Origin: Bog-473 sp052140165
Lineage (GTDB): Bacteria > Actinomycetota > Acidimicrobiia > Acidimicrobiales > RAAP-2
Direction of reading: 5' to 3'
Assembly (NCBI GenBank): GCA_052140165.1
Contig: JBKQUM010000161.1
Span: 1-64,000 of the forward strand
Length of the DNA: 64,000 nt
Shown here: positions 8,402-15,714 of the stretch, piece by piece
How positions within the stretch are numbered: the stretch's first letter is position 1
How the letters are laid out: every line of letters begins with the position of its first letter
Program-made: the position numbers and the translations under genes
The notes under the pieces: generated by a model
Databases searched by the model: none
Seen by the model: only the letters and a program-made list of their open reading frames with translations
What the model was told of the DNA's origin: nothing

Positions 8402-9880
8402 TCAGTAGGCGGGGCTGCGTGCCGGACCGGGCACCGTCTCGGTCGCGGCCAGCACCGCCTCGGCGACGTGGTCGGCCCGGGGCCGCAGGCTGCGGTAGAC
8501 CTCGACCGCGCCGGGGTCCGGCTCGATGAGTGCCTCGACGGGGTCGAGCACGTCGAGCGAGAGACCCATGCCGAGGGCGCGGCCCGCCAGCAGCGCGGCG
8601 CCTGCCGAGGCCGCCTCGCCCGAGCGGTGGCGCGTCGCGGGCACCCCGAGGACCGAGGTGAGGACCTCGACCCACACGGGCAGCCCCGACCCGGCGCCGC
8701 CGAGGGTCACGCCCGCCGCGGTCGAGCCCCCGAGGCGGCCCACCGTCACGACCTCCATCACGCGCAGCACGTCCCAGGCCACCGCCTCCATGACGGCCCG
8801 CGCCAGGTCGTTGGCGCCGTGGGCCGCCCCCAGTCCCACGAAGCCCGCCCGGGCGTCGTCGCGCCACCACGGGGCACGGGCCCCGTCGAGCCACGGCACC
8901 GCCACCACCCCGCGTGCGCCCGGGGGGCTCTCCCCCGCCAGGCGCGCCAGCTCGTCGGGTGTGCTCCCGAGCAGCCTCCCGAGCCAGGCCAGGAAGGAGC
9001 CGGCAGCCGACAGGCCACCCTCGAGCAGCCAGCCCCCGTCCGCCGCCCGTGTCACCACCGCCCCGGCCGGTGAGGGGACGGGACGCTCGTGCACGGGCAC
9101 CGACACGTTGCCGGTGGTGCCCCAGCTGACCATCGGGTGGTCCTCCGACGCACCCGATCCCATCACCTCGCACTGGCGGTCACCGGCGCCGATGACCACG
9201 GGGATGCCGGGCCGCAGCCCGAGCTCCGCGCCCGGCACCGACTTCAGCTGGCCGACGACGGTGTCCGACGCGACGACGCTCGGGAGCTTGCCCAGCGCGG
9301 GGCCGGCCAGCTCCCGCACGGCGTTGCCGTCGAAGTCGTACAGCCCGCTGCGCGACGCGAACGTGGCGTCCGTGACCGCCTGGTCCGTCATGCGGTAGAC
9401 GACCAGATCGCGCGGCGAAAGGACGAGATCGGCCGCGTCGAGGCGCCCGGGCTCGTGCTCGGCCAGCCAGGCCAGCTTCGCCGCCACCGCACCGGCGTCG
9501 AGCGGGATCCCGGTACGGGCCCGGTTGATGTCGTCGCCGCCCATCCGCTCCGCCAGCGCCCGCGCCTCGGCGGCGGCCCGGTGGTCGGACCACAGGATGC
9601 CCTTGCCGACGGGGTCCCCCTTCGCGGTCACCGGGACGAAGGTCTGCCGGGCTCCCGAGCACGCGACGACGTCGACCTCCGCGAACGCCCGCGGTGCCTG
9701 GGCCCGCGCTTCGGCGCACGCGATGACCAGCGTGGTCCACCAGCGCAGCGGGTCCTGCTCGGCCCAACCGACCTCGGGGTGCGTCGTGGTGAGCTCCGAA
9801 CGGGCCAGCGCGGCCAGGCCACCGTCGCCCCACAGCCCGACCTTGGTGACGGTCGTCCCGAAGTCGATGGTCAGGATCAC
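8402..9880 (-). CDS. FGGY-family carbohydrate kinase
   Basis: This 492-residue protein has the FGGY sugar kinase layout: an N-terminal ATPase fold starting ILTIDFGTTVTK, an ILWSDHRA segment, GAGDRQCEVMGSGA at the start of the second domain, WGTTGNVSV, and a C-terminal VTLGGAGSGLPVWVE and EAASAGAALLAGRALG. The length is normal for the family (about 490-520). The start GTG at 9880 overlaps the aldolase stop (GTGA). The enzyme should phosphorylate a pentulose, hexulose, polyol or similar compound, giving the substrate for the aldolase encoded immediately upstream. LsrK of the autoinducer-2 pathway is also an FGGY kinase, but the rest of an Lsr system is absent, so a catabolic sugar kinase is preferred. 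Confidence 0.85.
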   Translation of the reverse strand: MILTIDFGTTVTKVGLWGDGGLAALARSELTTTHPEVGWAEQDPLRWWTTLVIACAEARAQAPRAFAEVDVVACSGARQTFVPVTAKGDPVGKGILWSDHRAAAEARALAERMGGDDINRARTGIPLDAGAVAAKLAWLAEHEPGRLDAADLVLSPRDLVVYRMTDQAVTDATFASRSGLYDFDGNAVRELAGPALGKLPSVVASDTVVGQLKSVPGAELGLRPGIPVVIGAGDRQCEVMGSGASEDHPMVSWGTTGNVSVPVHERPVPSPAGAVVTRAADGGWLLEGGLSAAGSFLAWLGRLLGSTPDELARLAGESPPGARGVVAVPWLDGARAPWWRDDARAGFVGLGAAHGANDLARAVMEAVAWDVLRVMEVVTVGRLGGSTAAGVTLGGAGSGLPVWVEVLTSVLGVPATRHRSGEAASAGAALLAGRALGMGLSLDVLDPVEALIEPDPGAVEVYRSLRPRADHVAEAVLAATETVPGPARSPAY

Positions 9881-10644
9881 CGGCCGTGCACCAGCGCGTC
9901 GACGAGGCCGGCCATTTCCGCCGGGTCCGGGTCCTGGTACAGCGTCCGCCCCATGGCCATGCCGGCGCCCCCGCCCTCCATGACGTCGCGCACCTCGTCG
10001 AGCACGCGGTCGCGTCCCGCCTCGCTGCGCGGGCCCCCGAGGAAGAGGACGGGCACGCCGACGCTCGCCACCACCCGGGCCACCGCGCGCTGGCGGTCGG
10101 CGCCCGGGCTCGACGCGGGCACCGGGACCTTGATCACGGGGGCCCCGATGTCGTGCGCGATGACCGACGCCAGCACGACAGCGTCGACGTCGCGCTGTAC
10201 CCGTCCCTCGTGCCACACCAGCGGCTCGACGAGGGCCTCGAGCCCCGCGTCGCGCGACTGCTCGAGCACCTGGCCCAGCAGTTCGAGCGCGGACGCCGTC
10301 ACGGGGTCCTCCATGTCGATGCGCGTCATGTGCTTGACGCCGGTCCAACCGTCGGCCGCGGCACGGGGCACGCTGGCCACCAGACGGTCGTCGAGCTCGA
10401 AGGCGGACCCGGCCAGGCCGGTCCGGTTGATGGAGAGGTAGGTGCGGTGCAGCGCCGTGATGTGGCCCGCAGCCGCCAGGCCGGTCAGGGGCTCGGCGGT
10501 GGCCAGGATCCCGTCGCAGAAGGGCAGCGCCTGGGCCAGCGCCCCGAAGAACTCGGCCCAGTTCTCGGTGGTCAACACCGCCCGGGCGCGGTGGTCCGCC
10601 GCCAGGATGAGCGAGGGGATGGGCAGCGGCCCGGGTGCGGTCAT
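9877..10644 (-). CDS. Class I aldolase of the DeoC/FbaB/LacD type
   Basis: This 255-residue TIM-barrel protein starts with LILAADHRAR, the typical N-terminus of FbaB (DhnA), LacD and LsrF-like aldolases. GAPVIKVPVP (about residue 170) carries the lysine expected to form the Schiff base, and GGAGMAMGRTLYQ near the C-terminus is the phosphate-binding Gly-rich loop followed by the family GRxxxQ segment. The ATG at 10644 overlaps the stop of the dehydrogenase gene upstream (ATGA), and its own stop overlaps the kinase start. In the operon it should cleave the phosphorylated sugar or sugar acid made by the FGGY kinase into two smaller fragments. The exact substrate cannot be assigned. Confidence 0.75.
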   Translation of the reverse strand: MTAPGPLPIPSLILAADHRARAVLTTENWAEFFGALAQALPFCDGILATAEPLTGLAAAGHITALHRTYLSINRTGLAGSAFELDDRLVASVPRAAADGWTGVKHMTRIDMEDPVTASALELLGQVLEQSRDAGLEALVEPLVWHEGRVQRDVDAVVLASVIAHDIGAPVIKVPVPASSPGADRQRAVARVVASVGVPVLFLGGPRSEAGRDRVLDEVRDVMEGGGAGMAMGRTLYQDPDPAEMAGLVDALVHGR

Positions 10645-11528
10645 CCGGCTCCGGCCAGCGACAGGACCACCTTGGCCAGGGAGGAGAAGTCCTCCCGGCC
10701 GTAGCCGGCGGCGCTCGCCGCCGTGAGCAGTTGGCGCGCCGCCGCCGTGGTGGGCACCACCACGCCACGGCGTGCCGCGTACGCCATGGCCAGGTCGATG
10801 TCCTTGGCCATCAGGTCGGTCATGAATCCCGGCTGCCAGCCGTTCGACGCCGGGCTCTCGGGGATGACGCCGGGTACCGGCAGCCGCGTGCGCACCGCCA
10901 CGCAGTCGCCGGTGGCATGGGTGAGGACCAGCAGCAGCTTCTCCATGTCGACGCCCGACGTCGCCGCCATGGCGGTGGCCTCCGCCGTCGCGGTCATCTG
11001 GGCCGCGTAGATCACCTGGTTGCACAGCTTGACCACCTGACCCATGCCCGGGCCGCCGACGTGCACGATCAACCCGGCGAAGGGCTCCATGGCCGGCTCG
11101 GTCTGCGCCAGCACCCCGGCGTCGCCACCGACCATGAGCGTGAGGGTGCCCTTCTGCGCACCCGCGGTGCCGCCCGACAACGGCGCGTCGAGGTACTGCG
11201 CCCCGGTCCCCGCGACGCGGGCGTGCTGGGCCCGCTCCACCTCGGGGTCGATGGTGGAGCAGTCCACGACCGTCCGCCCGGTTCCGAGCACGGGCAGCAT
11301 GGCGTCCACCACCTCGACCACCTCGGGCGAGTTGGGCACGCACAGGAAGATCACGTCCGACACCTCGGCCACACCTTTCGGCGATCCCCCGTCGGCCGCC
11401 CCGGCGGCGACGGCGGCGTCGACCGGCCCCCGCCCACGCGAGGCCACGGTGACCTCGTGACCGGCGGAAACCAGGTGCCCCGCCATCGGCAGCCCCATGG
11501 CGCCCAGCCCGATGAATCCGATGCGCAT
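10641..11528 (-). CDS. Beta-hydroxyacid dehydrogenase (HIBADH/GarR family)
   Basis: This 295-residue protein starts MRIGFIGLGAMGLPMAGHL, the NAD(P)-binding Rossmann signature and family N-terminus of 3-hydroxyisobutyrate and tartronate semialdehyde reductases. It also shows DAPLSGGTAGAQKGTL (the substrate-binding signature, about residue 120), GGPGMGQVVKLCNQ (containing the catalytic Lys, about 170) and MTDLMAKDIDLAMAYA. GGAGGG precedes the ATG at 11528 by about 7 nt. It follows the GH4 gene by 29 nt and overlaps the aldolase start. In this setting it probably reduces an aldehyde or oxidises a hydroxy acid made by the aldolase branch. YihU of sulfoglycolysis belongs to the same family, but no other sulfoquinovose-specific gene is present. 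Confidence 0.85.
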   Translation of the reverse strand: MRIGFIGLGAMGLPMAGHLVSAGHEVTVASRGRGPVDAAVAAGAADGGSPKGVAEVSDVIFLCVPNSPEVVEVVDAMLPVLGTGRTVVDCSTIDPEVERAQHARVAGTGAQYLDAPLSGGTAGAQKGTLTLMVGGDAGVLAQTEPAMEPFAGLIVHVGGPGMGQVVKLCNQVIYAAQMTATAEATAMAATSGVDMEKLLLVLTHATGDCVAVRTRLPVPGVIPESPASNGWQPGFMTDLMAKDIDLAMAYAARRGVVVPTTAAARQLLTAASAAGYGREDFSSLAKVVLSLAGAG

Positions 11529-11557
11529 GTGTGTCCCTCCAGACGTCTCGGCCGGTC

Positions 11558-12910
11558 CTAGGCGAACTGGGGCAGCCACTCGGCCGTGCCGGCGAGCAGC
11601 TCGGCCACCATGGCCTCCATGACGCGCAGGTCACCCCGGCCGGCCAGCGGGTCGAGCGCGAAGGCCTCGGCGGCCAGGCCACGGTCCCCGCGGACGGCGG
11701 CCTCGACGGTGAGCTCCTGCGTGGCGACGTGGCGCCGCACGATCTCGTCGTAGGGTGCCGGCAGCACGGAGCGGTCGCGGCCGCGGATCCCGTCCCCGTC
11801 GATGACGCAGATCGACTCGAGCACGACGTCGGGCGGCAATCCGACGGCCTGGCCCGCGTTGGGGATGTTGACCGGCGCCTCGAAGGGCTCCCCGGTGAGC
11901 ATGGCCTGGATCATCGGTGAGGGCAGCTCACCCGACTGCCACGTCTGCAGGTCCTTGGTGCCCGCCAGCCAGGCGTCGACGTCGGCGATGTACCCGGCCT
12001 GGTGCGCCTCCCGCCTCGAGATCGGGCTCAGCCCGATGTTGTACGCCGCGCCCCAGCCCGACTCGGGCGTGAGGGCGAAGGAGACGAACTCCGCGATGTG
12101 CCGGTCGCCGGCGGCCGGGAAGGTGCCCCAGCGGTCGAGCAGCGTCAGCTTGAAGAGGTGGCGCTGGGCGAAGTCGAGCTTGGAGAAGGTCTCGGCCTCC
12201 GGGCGTCCCTCGTAGGGCGCGAGCGACTCCAGGCCGCCCACCTCGTCGACCAACGTCCGCAGCACGTCGAACCCGTCGGCGCCGTCCACCCGGAGGGACG
12301 TGAGCACGGGGAAGTGGTTGACGCCCGTCACCGACGCCGTGACCGCCTCGAGCGGCCGGCCGAGCGCGATGGCCAGGTCCATGCAGAAGTTGCCCACCTC
12401 GTGGCAGAGCCCCACCGTCTTGATGCTGGTCTCCCGGCACACCGACCTCGTCAGGGCGGTCATGGGGTTGGTGATGTTGAAGAGCCAGGCATCGGGGCAG
12501 TGCTGCTCCATGGCCTTGCCGATGCCGACCAGGACCGGGATGTTGCGCAGGGCGCGGTTGATGCCTCCCGGGCCGACGGTGTCGCCCACGGTCTGGGTGA
12601 TGCCGTGCGCCGCCGGCACGTCGAGGTCCACCGCCATCGATCGGAAGGCGCCGGTCGAGATGCACACGATGACGAAGTCGGCACCGTCGAGGGCGATGGG
12701 GAGGTCGGTGGTGGCGGCGATGGTCGCCTTGGCCTCCATGGCGTCGTTGAGCTTGTGGGCCAGCGCCTCCATCTTGGGCAGCGGAGCCGGGTCGATGTCC
12801 TGGAGCACGAGGCGCATGCCCGACAGCGCCGGCGTACCGAAGAGGTCGGCCATCAGCTCCGGGCCCCACTGATAGCTGCCCCCACCGACGATCGTCACTT
12901 GGGTCCCCAC
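11558..12910 (-). CDS. NAD-dependent glycosidase, GH4 family
   Basis: This 450-residue GH4 enzyme hydrolyses glycosides through transient NAD-linked oxidation at C3 and needs a divalent metal. Motifs in order are the Rossmann VTIVGGGSYQWGP at the start, VCISTG, NITNPMTALT (about 155), GLCHEVGNF (metal-binding Cys-His, about 180) and SVTGVNHFP (about 210). The length matches the family. The residues after Cys-His vary with substrate among GH4 enzymes; Cys-His-Glu-Val argues against the phospho-glucosidase subgroups, which have other residues at the His position. The GTG at 12910 has no Shine-Dalgarno but lies exactly 7 nt after TACTCT, suggesting a leaderless transcript. It is the first gene of the five-gene sugar operon and diverges from the DoxX gene. 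Confidence 0.85.
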   Translation of the reverse strand: MGTQVTIVGGGSYQWGPELMADLFGTPALSGMRLVLQDIDPAPLPKMEALAHKLNDAMEAKATIAATTDLPIALDGADFVIVCISTGAFRSMAVDLDVPAAHGITQTVGDTVGPGGINRALRNIPVLVGIGKAMEQHCPDAWLFNITNPMTALTRSVCRETSIKTVGLCHEVGNFCMDLAIALGRPLEAVTASVTGVNHFPVLTSLRVDGADGFDVLRTLVDEVGGLESLAPYEGRPEAETFSKLDFAQRHLFKLTLLDRWGTFPAAGDRHIAEFVSFALTPESGWGAAYNIGLSPISRREAHQAGYIADVDAWLAGTKDLQTWQSGELPSPMIQAMLTGEPFEAPVNIPNAGQAVGLPPDVVLESICVIDGDGIRGRDRSVLPAPYDEIVRRHVATQELTVEAAVRGDRGLAAEAFALDPLAGRGDLRVMEAMVAELLAGTAEWLPQFA

Positions 12911-12927
12911 GGCCGCCAGAGTACAGT
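12899..12927. promoter_or_regulatory. Overlapping divergent promoters, both likely leaderless
   Basis: On the plus strand TTGGGT (12899-12904), a 17-nt spacer and TACAGT (12922-12927) form a good promoter whose -10 ends exactly 7 nt before the GTG at 12935. On the minus strand TACTCT (complement of 12918-12923) ends exactly 7 nt before the GTG at 12910. The two -10 boxes share two base pairs, so RNA polymerase could occupy only one at a time. No minus-strand -35 match is evident. Neither gene has a ribosome binding site. Confidence 0.5.
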
Positions 12928-12934
12928 CCCCGTC

Positions 12935-13324
12935 GTGCGCAGCCTCCGGCGTCGTGCTCCCCTGGCGCTCGCCGCGGTCTTCACGACCAGCGGCATCGTG
13001 CACCTCGTCCGCCCGCAGGCCTTCGCGTCGATCATGCCGCGCGCCATCCCCGAGGAGCGCCACACCGCGCTCATTTACGCCAGCGGGCTGGTCGAGCTGG
13101 TGTGCGCAGCCGGGCTGGTCCGGCGCACGCGATGGGCCGCCGCGGCCAGCGTGGCCACGCTGGCGGCCGTCTTCCCGGCCAACGTGCAGATGGCGCTCGA
13201 CGCCGGGACGGGGCGCAACCAGGGCCCGGCGGACAGCCGCGCCGTCGCCTGGGGCCGCCTCCCGCTGCAGCTGGCGATGGTGTGGGCCGCGCTCCAGGCC
13301 CGCCCCGGCCGCGATCCGGGCTGA
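12935..13324 (+). CDS. DoxX-family small membrane protein
   Basis: This 129-residue protein begins with a basic VRSLRRRAP segment followed by about four hydrophobic helices, with GIVHLVRPQAFASIMPRAIP after the first, typical of the DoxX/DUF4267-like group of small integral membrane proteins. LIYASGLVELVCAAGL marks the second helix and LPLQLAMVWAAL the last. Members are often linked to quinone or redox stress; no reaction can be assigned here. The GTG at 12935 is the only start compatible with the short divergent gap, and has a -10-like TACAGT 7 nt ahead. The next gene begins 5 nt after its stop, so the two are probably co-transcribed. Confidence 0.7.
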   Translation: MRSLRRRAPLALAAVFTTSGIVHLVRPQAFASIMPRAIPEERHTALIYASGLVELVCAAGLVRRTRWAAAASVATLAAVFPANVQMALDAGTGRNQGPADSRAVAWGRLPLQLAMVWAALQARPGRDPG

Positions 13325-13329
13325 CGGCC

Positions 13330-13743
13330 GTGGAGATCAGGGTGTGCCGCCCCGGCGACGAGCGCCTCGTCACGGCGGCCTCCCACCTGTTCGACGGTCC
13401 GGCCGAGCCGGCGGCGACGTCCCGCTTCCTCGCCGAGGACGGCCACCACCTGCTGGTCGCCTACGAGGACGGCCGGGCGGTGGGCTTCGTCAGCGGGGTG
13501 GAGGTGACCCATCCCGACAAGGGCACCGAGATGTTCCTGTACGAGCTGGCGGTGGATGCGCCCGCCCGTCGCCGGGGCATCGGGCGGGCGTTGGTCGAGC
13601 GGCTGGCCGGCGTCGCCCGCGAGGCCGGCTGCTACGGCATGTGGGTCGTCACCGACCGCGACAACGACGCTGCCCGCGCCACCTACGAGGGGACGGGCGC
13701 GCTGCCCGAGACGGATCAGGTCGTGGAGGTCTGGACCTTCTAG
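13330..13743 (+). CDS. GNAT acetyltransferase resembling AAC(3)-I
   Basis: This 137-residue protein is a single GNAT domain. Acetyl-CoA-binding motif A is ELAVDAPARRRGIGRALV (about residues 70-88), with Q/RxxGxG/A present as RRRGIGRA, and RDNDAARATYEGTG in the C-terminal part. The pattern Phe-Leu-Tyr-Glu-Leu-Ala-Val before motif A resembles the aminoglycoside 3-N-acetyltransferase I group, so an aminoglycoside or similar amine is a possible acceptor, but residues outside motif A are too divergent to claim resistance. The start GTG at 13330 lies 5 nt after the DoxX stop. The stop is followed directly by a degraded minus-strand exporter gene. Confidence 0.7.
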   Translation: MEIRVCRPGDERLVTAASHLFDGPAEPAATSRFLAEDGHHLLVAYEDGRAVGFVSGVEVTHPDKGTEMFLYELAVDAPARRRGIGRALVERLAGVAREAGCYGMWVVTDRDNDAARATYEGTGALPETDQVVEVWTF

Positions 13744-14010
13744 AGACCCGGTTCGAGATCGCGGTCCTCGCCGGAAACCCGCCGAAGGCGGTGAGCAGGA
13801 CGAAGATGCACGTGACGAACGTGATGGAGAGCCCGAAGTTCACCCGCTGGACCGAGAACGCGATCGCGCTCGCGCCGACGGCCAGGACGGCGAGGAGCGT
13901 CGGGTCGGGCCGCAGAGCGAGGAGCAGGACGGTCGTCCACGCCGTTCGGGCGATTCCGTCACCGTCCCCGCCGCGGGCGTGTCCGGGCGCCGGACCGGCG
14001 CAGCCGCCGG
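13744..14010 (-). pseudogene. Remnant of a FUSC-type membrane transporter
   Basis: The minus strand here encodes an uninterrupted run that reads like a membrane protein but has no plausible start or complete domain. It includes ARTAWTTVLLLALRPDP, then LLAVLAVGASAIAFSVQRV, then NFGLSITFVTCIFVLLTAFG, ending in the GNAT gene's 3' end. The Trp-x-x-Val-x-Leu-Leu-x-Leu-Arg-Pro-Asp pattern and the following helix pair resemble the C-terminal half of FUSC/aromatic acid exporters, where about 50 residues normally separate these segments; here they are missing. I therefore read it as a decayed, internally deleted fragment. Both neighbours are intact. The alternative is chance hydrophobic translation of GC-rich DNA. 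Confidence 0.4.
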
Positions 14011-14011
14011 C

Positions 14012-14476
14012 TCACACCAGCCGCTTCTCCCCCCAGAAGCAGGCGAACGGGTTGTCGTTGTATGCCGGCACCTCCACGTACCCGGTCCGCCGGTACAGGC
14101 GCTGCGCGTGCACCTGCTTGGGACCGGTGTCGAGGCGGGCCACGTGGTAGCCGAGCGACACCGCCTCGCTCTCGAGCGCCGCCAGCAGCGCGGCCGCCAC
14201 GCCGCGCGAGCGTGCGGCGGGGCGGACGTACATCCGCTTGATCTCCGCCACGCCGTCGCCCAGGCGCCGCAGCCCTCCCCCGGCCACGGCGTCGGCACCC
14301 TCGTAGCCGACGAGGTAGGCGCCGCCGGGCGGCCTCAGCTCGGCCGGCTGCAGCGGGGGGTTGTCCAGCCGGCTGGGTGTCTCGTAGTCGTCGTTGAGCT
14401 CGGCCCGCATGGCGGCCAGGAGCTCGGAGGCCGGCAGCTCGTCCGGGTCGCACACCTCGAAGCGGATGGCGTTCAC
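14012..14476 (-). CDS. GNAT acetyltransferase
   Basis: This 154-residue GNAT protein has motif A as EIKRMYVRPAARSRGVAAAL (about residues 85-105), followed by ALESEAVSLGYHVARLDTG and AQRLYRRTGYVEVPAYNDNPF, the usual C-terminal beta-bulge and Tyr region of the fold. The final segment FACFWGEKRLV is common in PhnO/YitI-like GNATs of unknown substrate. The start is the GTG at 14476, which overlaps the stop of the upstream epimerase gene (GTGA), so the two are translationally coupled. The acceptor is unknown. A decayed exporter fragment lies immediately downstream. Confidence 0.75.
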   Translation of the reverse strand: MNAIRFEVCDPDELPASELLAAMRAELNDDYETPSRLDNPPLQPAELRPPGGAYLVGYEGADAVAGGGLRRLGDGVAEIKRMYVRPAARSRGVAAALLAALESEAVSLGYHVARLDTGPKQVHAQRLYRRTGYVEVPAYNDNPFACFWGEKRLV

Positions 14477-15408
14477 GCCACCCGGTCGGGGTGCAACGCC
14501 TTGGCCATGCGGCGCATCCCCTCGCGCCATGGGACCGTCGTCCGCCCCACGAGCTCGTGCATGCGCGTCGTGTCGATCTCCACACTATCGATGGTCTGAT
14601 CGGTGGGGTCGAAGCGTGCCTCGGTTCCGGCCAGCTCGGCGAGGAAGGTGCACCACTCCTCGATGCTGACGGGCTCGCTCCCGCCCCAATTGACCGTCAC
14701 GGCGGGGATCGAAGCCGCGCCGAGGAGGCGGGGCACCATGGCGAGGATGTCGTCGTTGTGCAGCGGGTGGTACACGCTGGGAGTGTCGAGGTGGACCGGC
14801 ACGGCGTGACCCGACAGCATCATGTGGAGGTGGATGGCGGGCCACCCGCCGTTGTCGCCGTAGGGCACCGAGAGGCGGGCGATCGTGGTCGGCAGGCCGA
14901 ACCGCTCCGCGCCCCAGCGCGCCGTGCCCTCTGCCGCGATCTTGCAGATGCTGTAGGTGCGCAGGAAGGGCCAGACCCCGTGGTTGTCACCGAGGGGCCC
15001 GTCCTCGTCGAAGACCCGGTGCCCGTCGGGCTTGTAGACCGCCGTGGACGAGCAGTGCAGGAAGGCACGGGCGCCGCGGTGGTGCTCCATCAGGTACGCG
15101 AGGCCGCCGCTGTTGGCCGCCAGGTCCCTCTCCCAGTCGTTGGTCTTGGCCACCGCGAAGTTGAGCACGTAGTCGGCATCCGCCGGCAGGCCCCCCACAT
15201 CGCCGGTCACCAGGTCCACGGGCACGCACTCGACCCCTGCGGCCTCGAGTTGTGTGCGGGCCGCCGCGTCGGAGAAGCGGGCCGCCCCGATCACCCGGTT
15301 GTCGCGGGCGAGGGAGATGGCCAGCGGGCGCGCCACCTGGCCGGTGACGCCGGTGACGACGATGGTGCTGCCTTGCAACGTGTCGGGAGTCGACGTATCG
15401 GGAGTCAT
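14473..15408 (-). CDS. NAD-dependent epimerase/dehydratase (extended SDR)
   Basis: This 311-residue protein has the extended short-chain dehydrogenase layout: Rossmann TGVTGQVA near residue 20, DYVLNFAVAK, a catalytic HCSSTAVYK segment (about 120), and YSICKIAAE (Tyr-x-x-x-Lys, about 150), then ARLSVPYGDNGGWP and NWGGSEPVSIEEW in the substrate half. Such proteins epimerise, dehydrate or reduce nucleotide sugars or related compounds. AAGGGGG lies about 5 nt before the ATG at 15408. It heads a two-gene operon with the downstream GNAT and diverges from a DUF1543 gene 31 nt away. The substrate is not recognisable. Confidence 0.8.
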   Translation of the reverse strand: MTPDTSTPDTLQGSTIVVTGVTGQVARPLAISLARDNRVIGAARFSDAAARTQLEAAGVECVPVDLVTGDVGGLPADADYVLNFAVAKTNDWERDLAANSGGLAYLMEHHRGARAFLHCSSTAVYKPDGHRVFDEDGPLGDNHGVWPFLRTYSICKIAAEGTARWGAERFGLPTTIARLSVPYGDNGGWPAIHLHMMLSGHAVPVHLDTPSVYHPLHNDDILAMVPRLLGAASIPAVTVNWGGSEPVSIEEWCTFLAELAGTEARFDPTDQTIDSVEIDTTRMHELVGRTTVPWREGMRRMAKALHPDRVA

Positions 15409-15426
15409 GGCCCCCTTCGTACTCGC

Positions 15427-15432
15427 TACGCT
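15427..15432 (+). promoter_or_regulatory. -10 box of a likely leaderless transcript
   Basis: TACGCT at 15427-15432 ends exactly 7 nt before the GTG at 15440, the same spacing as at two other genes in this window. No Shine-Dalgarno sequence precedes this start. No good -35 match is seen. Confidence 0.4.
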
Positions 15433-15439
15433 GCCCCGC

Positions 15440-15709
15440 GTGCACCTCTACGCGGCGTACCTCGGGGGCGAGCTCGGCCCCGGCCGGATGGGCGAGGACC
15501 ACGAGGTCGTCTTCGTGGTGGCCGACGACGAGCGTTCGGCCCGCCGGGCCGCCAAGGCCAAGTGGGGCGGGGAGGGCCGGCCGCACGTCGACGCCCTCAC
15601 CCGCGTGGAGCGGATCGACGGCTTCGCCGTCGGGCTCACGCCGGGCGGCGAGGGCGATGCCACCGAGACCGTCGGCTACAACGAGGAGGCGCGCCCGGCG
15701 GCGCAGTGA
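15440..15709 (+). CDS. DUF1543 protein
   Basis: This 89-residue protein reads LYAAYLGGELGPGRMGEDHEVVF at its start (Leu-Tyr-x-x-Tyr-Leu-Gly-Gly), then VADDERSARRAAKAKWGG, HVDALTRVERIDGFAV. These are the conserved landmarks of DUF1543, a small soluble fold of unknown function found in many bacteria. The C-terminal 15 residues are low-complexity. GTG at 15440 is chosen because the conserved domain starts immediately there and TACGCT sits 7 nt upstream. An upstream in-frame ATG would overlap the divergent epimerase start. It converges with the SDR gene, leaving 5 nt between the stops. Confidence 0.75.
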   Translation: MHLYAAYLGGELGPGRMGEDHEVVFVVADDERSARRAAKAKWGGEGRPHVDALTRVERIDGFAVGLTPGGEGDATETVGYNEEARPAAQ

Positions 15710-15714
15710 GCCGC

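Noticed and set aside
8402..10644. Autoinducer-2 (Lsr) processing by FGGY kinase plus LsrF-like aldolase
   Set aside because: No LsrR, LsrG or Lsr transporter; the adjacent GH4, dehydrogenase and LarA genes fit carbohydrate catabolism better.
7137..12910. Sulfoquinovose (sulfoglycolytic) pathway
   Set aside because: A HIBADH-family reductase and class I aldolase occur there too, but no sulfoquinovosidase, isomerase or PfkB-type kinase is present.
13330..13743. Aminoglycoside resistance gene
   Set aside because: The GNAT core resembles AAC(3)-I, but similarity outside the acetyl-CoA motif is insufficient to claim drug modification.
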